A stretch of DNA of 64,000 nucleotides from Spisula solida (lineage: Eukaryota > Mollusca > Bivalvia > Venerida > Mactridae): positions 36,350,760-36,414,759 of the forward strand of contig OX365947.1 of assembly GCA_947247005.1 (NCBI GenBank). Reading direction: 5' to 3'. The position numbers and the translations under genes were made by a program. The notes beneath the pieces are model-generated. The model was not told where the DNA came from. It saw only the letters and a program-made list of their open reading frames with translations, and did no database searches. This document shows positions 11,795-22,190 of this stretch, piece by piece. Position 1 is the first letter of the stretch; the number at the start of each line of letters is the position of its first letter.

Positions 11795-12594
11795 ACAACG
11801 ATCTTCATCCTTAATTAAATAAGTTAAAATAACTGAACAAGCGCTTAGATGATCGTGATTTATTTACTTACCCGCGTTTTGATTTGGGCTAATCCAACCA
11901 GTGACGTTTACACAATGTTATTGTGCCCTCATATCTTGGCCGCACTATAATATATTACCATTATAAAATTATATAAAAGGGAAGTAATATAGACTATAAA
12001 TGAAATTACAAACAATTTTTAGATATAATGAATTGTTAAGTTGAATATGTATATACTAAACGATATTGATTATGTCCTACGCATGAGTAGAGCAAGTTAT
12101 TCTTACAACTTTAATACAATTCATGTTTTTAATATCCACTCAATTGTGTACAGTGTCAAAATACGAAAAAGGAACTTCCAAGTGAAATGAACGAAGGGAG
12201 CCAAAAGAAAATAGAAACTTAATTTACCAAGTTACCATTTTTCTAGTATTGTATTAACAGAAGTTATAATTACTGAAGGAGATTTTTATTGTATCCGGTA
12301 AACATATTTGATTTTTCATGCCAATGTGTCTTTCTGTGCAACTTCGAGTACAGCAACGCGACTTTTTTGTCTTTAAAAGGCACACGATTCTAGTTGACTA
12401 TCTTTAATATCGTTGCGTCACTTTCTAGTTAAAGTACGGGTGTAGGTAATCGCTAGTCGGCATCCATATAGCCGAGTCATATATTCAACATAGATTATGG
12501 CGTTTTTCGTAACTCCGCCTACAACTGTCTGAGGGACACGGCTTATGTGGCATGCGTTTGGTAGACAAATGCTAGATTCTTACTGGTGTAGGAT

Positions 12595-12965
12595 AATTCT
12601 ATGTTGCATATAGTGTTTTGATATAGACATTATGGGGCGGCAACCATAAAATGTAGTTATATTGATTTCTATGTTGTATTATAAAATTGTTATAGGCATG
12701 TAAGGCCAGCATCAATGGAATGTAAGTTTATTCTTTTTAGTATAAAATGTTGTAATAGGCATGTTAGGGCGGCATCCACAGAATGTAGGTGTTTTTATGT
12801 AGTAAATAGTGTTGTTATAGGCATGTTAGGGCGGCAACCATAGGATGTAGGTTTATTCTATGTTATATATTGTTTTAGAAATGTAAGTGCGACATCAATA
12901 GAATGTACGTTTATTCTATGTTGAAAATAATGTTTTAGACATGTTAGGGTTGCATCAAAGTCAAA
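12595..12965 (+). repeat. Degenerate tandem repeat, about 57-70 bp period
   Basis: Six rounds of a 'gggcggcaacca..ga.atgtaggtttattctatgtt...taggcatgtta' unit, with the gggcggca core near 12637, 12703, 12769, 12829, 12887 and 12945. Spacing varies from about 57 to 68 bases. It lies in a segment of copy 1 not matched in copies 2 and 3. Confidence 0.65.
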
Positions 12966-13372
12966 GGGGCATATTATTTTGTCTTAGGTGCGTTTATTAA
13001 AAATAAGCGCAAACAAGTGGGGCTCAAATTATTATAAGCGCCTATTTACAATATTCTACGGTACGCTTGTAAACCATGTATTGTGTTCTAACCTGAAATA
13101 CATACTAAATGAAATACTGGCATGTTTGGTGTTTCAAAATTGGTTTTGTTATATAGTATTATGCGGTTTGCTTTATATAACAGCGCCAGTGTTAACGAAA
13201 CTATGTTTAAATCGACAATAAATTAGTATAAATATTCCCAAAGTGTTTACGCTTCGGTTTATTACAAACAGTCTGACAATAGTAAACGTAACATTACATA
13301 CAATTGCCATAGCCAGATATTTTTATGGAGATGACGGGATTTAACTTCAATGATATAGACGGGTGCTACCGC

Positions 13373-14430
13373 TATAATGACGGATTGAATCCAATTACAA
13401 CGGCTAAGCTATATACATGTGTTGTCTTGTCTTGTGCACTTTATGGCTGCGAGCTATGTAATTCTATAACTGCCTCTGACATGCGTCACATTGAAGCCGC
13501 ACACCACTTTTGTATAAAAAGGATACAAAATATCCAATTCCAACTAGATCTGACATCGCTATCATTATGCTTGGTTTCACTAGTATACAGACGTATAAAG
13601 ATACTCAGAAACTGTTGTTTTTCGGCACCTTAATTGCGTCGTATGCCTCCAAGTGTTGTGTGTTCAACCGATACCAAATAACAAAGGATACATAAATGAT
13701 GTGATTCAAATTATTTACAAGTTCTACCTCTGTAACTACCTACAGCAGTTCATTCATTCATTTCCTTATAAGAAGACTTTGAGTGAATTATGCAAACGGG
13801 CTGTGTTAGAATACGAACGATCGGAATGGCTAAAACACATGAACGCTTCCAATGACTTTGTGTTATTCCGATAAATACATAATGATTTGACAATTTTAAC
13901 ATACGGCGTGTGCTCCTTCAAAAGCCAAATTACCTTGTATTAATTACGTTCTTATCTCAACTAATGTGCAAATGTAGATGGCCAATGAAAACAGCTTTTC
14001 AAATTGAATTCACTGTACACCATACATTGTTTGACTGTGTTAGTCCAACATGCTATGTACGAGTATTACGAAGGGATAGAATCATTGCTTGGTGGACTAT
14101 TTTGTAGTTACAACAGTCTCAAAACATTAATATTTTAAAGAGTATTTTATGTCACACTGGTGATATTTGTCTGCATATAATTATGATGAACCAAGAACTA
14201 TACCAATACTTTATGTCTTTCAATGTTAAACTACTGAGAATAATTTGTAATTAAATATGCCATTGTTTGTAATTCGTTGTGTGTTGTGAGTGAATGAGTG
14301 AGTGATAGTTGTAACTCTCTGTGTGTAATTATGTGAAAATTGAAGCTGTTTATTTGTATTATTGAATGTAATCTATTTTATTGTATGTAACTCGTCAACA
14401 AATAGGTGGAAATAAAGCTGTATATATATC
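13373..14430 (+). pseudogene. 5'-truncated LINE 3' end with broken RT C-terminal region
   Basis: It starts exactly where copies 2 and 3 continue uninterrupted after 'gggtgctaccgc'. The first frame reads LNPITTAKLY, LSCALYGCELC and ASDMRHIEAAHHFCIKRIQ, which parallels VLPKAMYSCELW and KLERAHRFCIKFMQ of the LINE at 37.4-38.5 kb. The frame is then lost; later pieces at 13653-13874 and 13910-14107 continue the protein in other frames. The 3' end carries AATAAA at 14411 followed by a short (TA)n tail, and the duplicated-unit sequence resumes directly afterwards. Confidence 0.8.
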
Positions 14431-15151
14431 AAAGATGCTTGTAGTAGCTTGAAATTGGATGAGCGTCGAGGATCTCTCATTAAAATCGGCCATAGAGTAA
14501 AATTTTTGTTGACAGATTTCTAATTTGCGTTTTCACATAAAAAAAATCACATACCTCGTGGTATGTCCACACTGGTTCTGAAAAAATAATAAAATCTCAT
14601 TTTAAAAATATATTACCCGACCGAAACTCGCATGTCTGTTGGAGGTGACACATTGTTATGGGCTCAGATGCATTCCGATTTGAACATCCCTCGTTCTAGT
14701 TATTATCTCCCACTGTATATGCCGTACAATGCGCAATTCATAACTGTTATATATATGGGTTACATGATACAAATGAATTAGATCATTATTATTTCTCTAA
14801 CACGATTGTATGCCTGCAATTACGTACTTATCGGGGTGTTCACATTTGGTTCATTTCGCTGTTACATGACAACTGATCACATATTCTGGCATTGTAAATG
14901 AATAAGATACAATTTGATCAATCCGTAATATACAGGAACAAACATTTTCATTTAAAACGTATAGTTACTAGCTTTTTATACGTAAAGTATTCAACTGATA
15001 CGAACATTAGCTAACACAATGTGCTATCATTTGATATCAATAAGTCATTTTCTACGCCAGTATCCAATGTCGATAACGTTATTTGGAATCCCAAGTCACG
15101 TGACATTGTATCCTTATTTACGGTATTAACTGAATTACAGTTTTCAATTAC

Positions 15152-15514
15152 GTGCACATGAACTGCATGTTTTATGACCAATTCTATTTACTGGACGCGT
15201 GTTTCACAACTAAGGCTAATATCGTTATGTTTGAATACGCATCCAATCATGGATATTCACTGTTTGTTTATACGTTGGATAAAGCTATGGAAATCCTCTA
15301 TGGCGTGTCTGAGCGGTGTAGAAGTAGTTTCTTGAGATATGTGATTGACCAAAATGGAATTGTTGATGATGCCTTATATAGCCCATGGTTTCTGTTAGCA
15401 TTTGTCGTACTATGTTCTCACATACACAATGCTACGAAAAAATGTCAACTGTGCTATGGAATTGTGCATACTTATAGCTATGTCCCAATCTTTGACGAGG
15501 GGGTATATTTCTAA
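15152..15514 (+). other. Open frame conserved in three duplicated copies (copy 1), function unknown
   Basis: A 120-codon frame containing FYDQFYLLDACFTTKA, SNHGYSLFVYTLDKAMEIL and YSPWFLLAFVVLCSHIHNAT. Equivalent frames occur at 28665-28901 and 46301-46666. Most differences between copies change the residue, copy 2 is shifted after about 65 codons, and the C-terminal end of copy 1 runs into an inserted element. That argues against a protein under selection; it is more likely a well-preserved piece of the repeat. No domain is recognised. Confidence 0.3.
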
Positions 15515-15833
15515 GCACATGTCTGTCGGTAGGTCGGTCAGTCGGTAGGTTCAATAACTCTGCCCTAGGATCTTCATACTTGCATGGAGGTTGGTCATCA
15601 ACAGCAAATGACCCCTGTCAAATGTCAAGGTCACTTTGACATTTACCATTTCTGGCTATTCAAAGGGTTTCCTTTCAATAACTCGAGCACGCTTTGCCCT
15701 AGGATCCTCAAACGTTACATGGAGGTTGGCCTGCAAATAGATGACCCCTATTGATTTTAGGTCACTGTGACCTTCACAATTTCTGACTTATGGGCTGCCA
15801 TGGGGTCATATGTGTTTTCAAATATCTCTTGTT
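15479..15833 (-). mobile_element. Short non-coding element (aacaagagat... family) inserted in copy 1
   Basis: The minus strand begins AACAAGAGATATTTG and ends 'caaagattgggacata'. The element at 39866-40112 has the same start and end on the plus strand and shares 'ccccatggcagccc', 'aggtcacagtgacct' and 'cctccatgtaa'. Copies 2 and 3 of the duplicated unit continue straight across this site, so it is an insertion into copy 1. Interior words repeat about 120 bp apart (ataactc...gccctaggatc). Confidence 0.7.
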
Positions 15834-16720
15834 ACACTTAAAATATGACTGTACAATCGCCAGTAAATCAGCCACTTGAGACTACCAAGTTATGAACGTC
15901 TACGGGCAAACTTACGAACGGGAGAAAAAACAAAGCGTTGCATGACTGATTATGTGTTCACTTTAATTATACCCTTGCTATTTTCGAGAATCCTATATTA
16001 TTGATAACGTTTAGTTGTACCTTCACTAATTGAACAAGATACCATTTACGGTATTCATTTGTTTGACGATAACAAACAAGCTTATCTATAGCTGCACAAC
16101 GTTTTTTTTAAAACCAATTATGAATCAATTTAGTACACTACCCTTATCTCAAATAATGTCACAAGGAAATTGTCATGTCATTTAACGAGTTTATAAATGC
16201 AGATATGGGTAATGATTGGTAATGTCGTTTACTGAGCACACGGTACAGGGTGCAGAGGAGGACACGATTACATCAAGAAACTGATGCATAATAAATGTCT
16301 TTTCACTGTGAAAAACAATATCGGCCCGACCGATAAGTTATTGATAAAATATCGACGACAATATCGTGTCAATATTGCGCAGGTCACATTTCAAGTTCAA
16401 ATGTCATAAATGACGAATTTTAATTTGTCTGGACTTTGCCATCTAGTAAGTTGTGCAATTTTGAAGATGGTACATTTGTTCACCACCTTGAGACAATGAG
16501 TTGCTCTTAACATGTCTATATCTTAAATGTGTTACTGGTTCTTAAGTGTAAGATTTAGCGCACAATTTAAATATTTTAGGACCCCCGGGGTCATAAAATA
16601 AATTAGATTTTTATATTAGTTGCATTTTAACAATGCCATCACTTCTGAATGAAAGCATAGCGTCAACGGCCAAATAGTAATGCATTTTAATAAATGCAAA
16701 TATAGTTTCTGGCCTACTTT

Positions 16721-17029
16721 ATGGTGATTTGTAACCCTAATGTACCTTTAAAACAAAAATCCGCCCTACAACCTGCAATGCGGCTCGACATTGTACCCAC
16801 GGGCTTGAATTTATTCTTGCAAATTGACGCCTACATTGTATTCGCAGGCTTAATTTACCCAGTACCAGCTCTCTTATTTTATATGTTGTTACTTAATGCT
16901 CTAACACCTTTTTTAATCAATCCTGATACATGTAGTATAAACATTGTCTATTTTATCAAGCAAAGTCATCGTGGGGTCAAGTGTATCAACGGAATATTGT
17001 TTGTATCTTTTCAAAGCTTTATTCCCTAA
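16721..17029 (+). other. Open frame of 102 codons, unrecognised; repeated in decayed form in copy 2
   Basis: Hydrophobic, AT-rich translation with no motif. The matching stretch in copy 2 (about 30060-30310) aligns at the nucleotide level but carries indels that break the frame, so coding status is doubtful. Confidence 0.15.
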
Positions 17030-17724
17030 TTAGAAAACAATGTGCCAAACAAAATTTCACGTAATGTAAATCAGTGACTAACTACACGCCAACGAAGAAG
17101 GGTGACATGTCGTTTGCATTGGCAACACATCTTCATCTCATACATTAGTTCATTGCGTGGAAGATAACTATGTAATACTGTATACCCAAAACAATTCGCG
17201 TATATACATACACATGTTCGCGTTTTTCCTATTGCCGGCGGCCACAAATGTTCGCGCTTTAGGTTAACCATAATCGAGTTATTTCGTGTTTTTCAATTTC
17301 CTGAGATCTTCACGGATATTCAATTTTGCGATTTCATAACACTCGAGAATTTCGCGAACCTAAATCGCGTGAAATAATTTGTTGGTTAACAGTATATCAC
17401 AGAAAGTCCTAGAATGGTACAGGAAACAGTCTAATGATGTGTTGATTATAATTTAGGTCTCATACAGTTTCAGATAGAACAACAACGAATTGTTGCCTGC
17501 ATATTGAATATTGCTTATGGTATTGTCAGGTCCTATGCATATCATTGTCTCTGCTTCCTTGATGACTTTTTGTCTTCTTGTCATCTCGGCGACAGTATAT
17601 GTACGTGATATGAATGGTCTGCTAACGGTTCGATACGAGTATGTGATAGGGTATACTATATGTACAATATTGACCTTTTCGTGCAATAAATATTTACACT
17701 CAGTAAACTAGGAGATATTATTTA

Positions 17725-18661
17725 CGAGGGGTGATCAATATATTCGTGGACTTTCATCTAGCAATTTTGTTTTGTCAGCATGGCTCAAAAGCAAATTAGC
17801 ATTATTCAGTGTAGGGTATCTCCGACCGAATGCACCTATAACATAGTTTCATTCAAGTAATGGGTGCGTGACGCAGGCCGTCACGTGACGTCATTCCAAG
17901 CGTCACCGTTTGAGCAGCACCGAGCTCCTTTCTGGACTCATATCCGACCCACTGTATACGATTTTTTTACTTTCAATGCAGAAATAAGTCATAAATAGCC
18001 AACTCTGCAATGTAAGGCGGAATGGAAATTGTCTCGTTGCGTTACTGAACTTAAAACTCTGAAAAAGGCGGCTGGCTTTACATAATTGCATCATCCCGAT
18101 GAAGAAGGAATCATGACCTAACAAGTTTAGGGCGCAATTGCTAAAGAACTCCTTTCAAATGGAATGAAAGATTTATTGTTCGCCAGGAACATATCGTTCA
18201 GAAATATGCCTCTTATTTCTCAGAAATTAAGGAGGAGTATCCCTAACTCTGTCTTAATTCTTCCGTTTATTCTTATTTAACCATGGCGTCAGTTTGACAG
18301 AGTCCCTACAATCACATAAACAACGAAACCATGTGTAGATCACTGATTTGGAGTGCAAAGAATCCCCATACATGTTGGTCAAGTCATCTTCGAGCTATCG
18401 CAAGGATTTTCCAAGTTAGGCGTTAATCTTAATGAAATACGGTTGCTCTGTGATTATTTATTGTCCGTCACGCTCGACGGCGTGCACTGCACCTTGGTTA
18501 CAATAAGTGACGTCATCAAAAACATTGTGACGTCACAATATAATTGATTAATTAAAACGCTAGATAATTGATATATCTATATTGCCTGGTAATTGTATTG
18601 TTCTAGAATCAATATTTAAAAAGTTATAAGGAAAGTCCACGAATATATTGATCACCCCTCG
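17725..18661. mobile_element. Mariner-like MITE with perfect 30-bp TIRs, in copy 1 only
   Basis: Left CGAGGGGTGATCAATATATT and onward is the exact reverse complement of the right end over 30 bp (17725-17754 and 18632-18661). TA flanks both sides. Copies 2 and 3 of the duplicated unit lack it at the corresponding position. No transposase is visible in its 937 bp, so it depends on a partner. The perfect TIRs suggest a recent arrival compared with the duplicated units. 'GGGGTGATCA' ends are typical of mariner-type elements. Confidence 0.85.
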
Positions 18662-21191
18662 TATCTCTATCTGTGGAATCAAATGTATAGACAGTATGAC
18701 AATAATCCACCTACCAATTTATTTCACATTTCTTAGACTATTATGTTTTTCTTCCGTTAATTTGTATGAAAAATAATAGGCAACCCACTGCAGATTATTT
18801 ATAAAAAATATGCAAGTATAGCTTGCTTACTGAGTAGTAGATCTTGGTAATAATGAATATCTGTACTGTACAGGTAATTTGTAATATGAAATATGTTATT
18901 TGAGAACATTATTATACTTCTTGATAAAGTTACACCTGCTTCATATAAATAATAAATTATAGTATTGTGCAACATACTATATGGATGAGATAATATAAAC
19001 TGAATACTAGTAATGCCATTGGTAATCACATTTTTCTGACAAGGTTTGAATCAAATTTTAAAATGTTCTCTTTCAACTGTGTATTTCGTTTTTGACTAAG
19101 TGCATAAAAATAAATTAAGAATTGTATTAACTCACGAAACTGTAACATATATTTTGAAACTCCCTGTACTAGAAGGTTATAAAACTAAGTGAAATAATAT
19201 AGAATGTTTACTTTGGATACAATAGAAACCGTAGCCCATCCATAGGTTTTGTAAAGTACATCAAATGTGTAACTAGTACATGCAACCATTAGAAACTGTT
19301 GTCTAAACTATTCGTGAAACATTAACAACAAGTTAAATACTCATTACGAAATAGTTAATCCACAGACAATATCAATTATCGCATGAATTACTTCTTTAAT
19401 GCTCCATACGATGCTTCATATGTTAGATAGGACCACCTGCCATGATCAAAATAATGCGAACTCAATAATTATGTATCACAAACACACAATGCTAACGAAC
19501 ACATTAATATTACAAACAAATAAGCTCTCATAGTGGTCGCTTTGTCTACATGAATATTATCATGTGTTTCTTCGTTTTAATCAACGAATTTTAAACAACT
19601 AGTAAAACGTTAATACAAAAACGTATACAAACATTCGATGTTATACTTGTTAACATGGTATTATCAGCTCATGTCTGTTTGAAGTTTGCTTTTGTTAGAT
19701 GCACTGAAATGAACTTGAAATGCATATGATATTATATGATATAACGATTTATCCAGGAAAAACATAATTCTCTTAATAAGACCTCCTGATGGCAATGAAA
19801 GATCATTTATTAATATATTACTCGACATTTTAAAACCAATAGAAACAGTGTAGCTATATGTCTGTGGACGTTGTTTAAGAATTTCAGGGAAGGGAACACT
19901 GTAATATTGACAACAAAGAGGAATAAATGATTTTGTTTAAACTGTAATATGCTTATTAAAATGAAACAATCTGATTAAGGGAAGTTGAACTGTTTTCTTG
20001 CTATAAACATCAATACATGTACCATTGTTAGGGAAATCAATTTCAATATCAAATATGTCCAAAACAGTTTGATGCAAATCGAGTCAAACTTTGGTGTTTC
20101 AAATTACCTCCCTTAGAAAGAAAATAGGCAAATTTACGATTTGATTTGTGGTCAACTCTTAGCATAAACGGTTGATTTCTTTAACGGAGTGTGTTAGCTA
20201 AAGTTCACCACAAACCATCGCACTAGGTCTTTAAAAAAACAACCTTCTAGAAAATGCCTGATTTTTCTTCTACCCTTTTTTTAACCCTTTGGAGCATAGG
20301 CCATTTGATAAATGCCACCAATCTGACTCTGTTTGTGCCAATCCGCTTCAATAAGGAAATGTTACAAATGTGATGTGAATAGAAACCTAAGCCTCTCTAC
20401 AGATATTTTCTTTTTGTTTAATATATGTCGTATATGGGCAGCAAGTTGCACTCGACCATTGACACAACGTTTAATGATATCTCAGACATGCTTGATAAGG
20501 AGCCATATCAGGAGATAATTTCTCACATGAGTCGTGTGTTTCTGTGGATACGTTTCGTTTTTGCTATGCGTGCGCGATGTGCATGTGCAATATCATATTT
20601 GACTACGACACTCGTACGTGGATAGAAAATAGTATTCTACAAATTTAACTGATAAAGACGATTATTGGCATATTTAGGAAATACTGGGTTCGTTACTACC
20701 AATAGTAAGACCTGTCAATTACAGGCCTTATTCACTGTTGATGGTCACCGGGACGTGATGTCTGTATCCCTCGACAAATTAAAAGCCTGAAAAGCACTTC
20801 ATGAAATTACATGCGTATGCACAGTTGTGGCAGATTGGTTTCCATATTCTTTAACAATGTGAGAAGATAAAATGTTATCTTTGCATGCAAATCCCATTCT
20901 CAAAGTCCGAAAGAAATCGGATAAAACGTTTCGATGCATCACTAACAATTAAATGGTTTGAAATCTCAATATAAACGACTAATGAGACTTCCGATAAGAT
21001 CGGAATGGAATGAGAATCTGTTAAAACACACGCACGGGGACATGATGTGCACAGAATTATTTAAACCATTCAAATGCCGGAATTTAATATCGGCACTACA
21101 TATATCACAATTTGAGTACTCCGTGCTCATTTGACATACTCAAGTTTTCTTGTTTTCTTAATATGATTATGAATACATAGGATACAGTTAC

Positions 21192-21494
21192 ATGAAAATA
21201 ATTAATTCCTTTAGTGTTTTTAATTTTAAATTATCCTTGTCGGACTACACACTAAATTCAACTGTAAATATACTAAACTCGTTTGTTCTAATAGAACAAC
21301 CCTCTTTTGTGTGTTCGAAAAAGAATATCCAGACCATTATTGATGCACAACAATGTGTACGAATTAGCGAACTTTTAAACTGTTGTTTCCAATCTGACAA
21401 AGACATGGGTGTATTCAGTCTAATCCAGATGCATTTGGAGATGTTTAATGCATTGTTTGCAGGTGATGTAGCCTTTATGACAGATATGGTTTAG
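21192..21494 (+). pseudogene. Possible degenerate reverse-transcriptase fragment (dead catalytic motif)
   Basis: A 100-codon frame ends ALFAGDVAFMTDMV, which resembles the LINE reverse-transcriptase catalytic block '(Y/F)ADDv.l.s'. The expected first Asp of the pair reads as Gly (GGT for GAT). One frame over, DFNDNCITFYNLCEV follows, resembling the helix usually found after the catalytic block. The rest of the frame matches nothing I know. It lies in a segment absent from copy 1. If real, it is inactive; it could also be coincidence. Confidence 0.35.
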
Positions 21495-22009
21495 ATTTTA
21501 ACGACAACTGTATTACGTTTTATAATTTGTGTGAGGTCTTAATAATGATGAAGTATGAGCTTTGATTCACGGCACTGTTCAGTTGGGACTGTTGATATGA
21601 ACAAATGCACTGCAACAAACGGGAATTTCCCATGAGGTGTTTGTCATCAACCAATGTTTTCTTTAAACTTCTTCTTCTAAAAGTAACGTATACATTGTAC
21701 GAGCTATCAAGGAGTTTTACGATTTCCCCCCCCCCCCTGATATTCTCTCAGAATTTATTTTCGGTCCGAATACGAACGAAAGCACGTCCTAACAATGACG
21801 ACGCACGTCCCAATAATGACGCGACGCGTCATTTCATGTTCGATGATATCAAATTCAATATTGCTACAGTGACGTTGCACTCGTAAAGAACACTTGGCCA
21901 TGCCCACCAGCTTGTTAGATTAAAAGTATCAAGCAAATTATACGTATTTTTTACGCATTTACACTGGAAAATAGGAAGACGCCTTATTGTAACAGTACAA
22001 TACCGAATC

Positions 22010-22190
22010 ATGCGTCGGTTTTTTAAGATTGAGATCTCGCACATTTGAACGATTCAAGCTCGATTTACTTCGTATTCTAATAGTATTCATGCGTCTCATA
22101 ACATTTTGAGTTTTCGTTTATAAACTGAAAAATTTTAATGCTAAAATTGCTTTTGAAGCGGACTAAAACATGGCTGCCAATTGTGTTGTC
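22010..22190 (+). repeat. Dispersed repeat, partner at 35305-35470
   Basis: Shares 'cgcacatttgaacgatt', 'gtctcataacattttg' and 'aagcggactaaaacatggctgcca' with the later copy in the same orientation. In copy 1 only the final part near 8205-8245 remains (ctgccatttttg, gctagctttat). This shows that the copy-2-specific insert at 30.3-35.9 kb carries sequence also found within the unit. Confidence 0.6.

Larger units (their letters stand above)
10826..11947. mobile_element. 1.12 kb TIR element with TA target duplication
   Basis: The left end TAGTGCGGCCAAGATATGA is matched in inverted form at the right end (TCATATCTTGGCCGCACTA), and the inverted match extends to about 35 bp with one mismatch. TA flanks both ends (10824-10825 and 11948-11949). 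A TA duplication is typical of Tc1/mariner-type elements, but the interior shows no transposase, so this is a non-autonomous copy. Two tRNA-like segments lie inside, in opposite orientation. Confidence 0.8.
6700..19780 (+). repeat. Large duplicated unit, copy 1
   Basis: Order of markers shared with the other copies: 'aagaatgtcagggaagg' near 6820, 'gtgcatttctgagtaag' near 8777, 'tactgacaatcctttacat' near 10236, 'gatatagacgggtgctacc' near 13353, 'gaccaattctatttactgg' near 15177, 'tcatgtcatttaacgag' near 16173, 'ggaaacagtc' near 17421, and 'ctccatacgatgcttcat' near 19401. The same words recur in the same order and orientation in copies 2 and 3. Copy-specific insertions are a reverse-transcriptase fragment, a 1.1 kb TIR element, a LINE 3' end, a short element at 15479 and a mariner-like MITE. 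It lacks the block seen at 22.5-24.6 kb in copy 2. No host gene is recognised inside. Confidence 0.8.

Noticed and set aside
21720..21740. C homopolymer run, and G run near 62364, as functional G-quadruplexes
   Set aside because: Single homopolymer runs without the spaced G-tract pattern; likely replication slippage or sequencing uncertainty.
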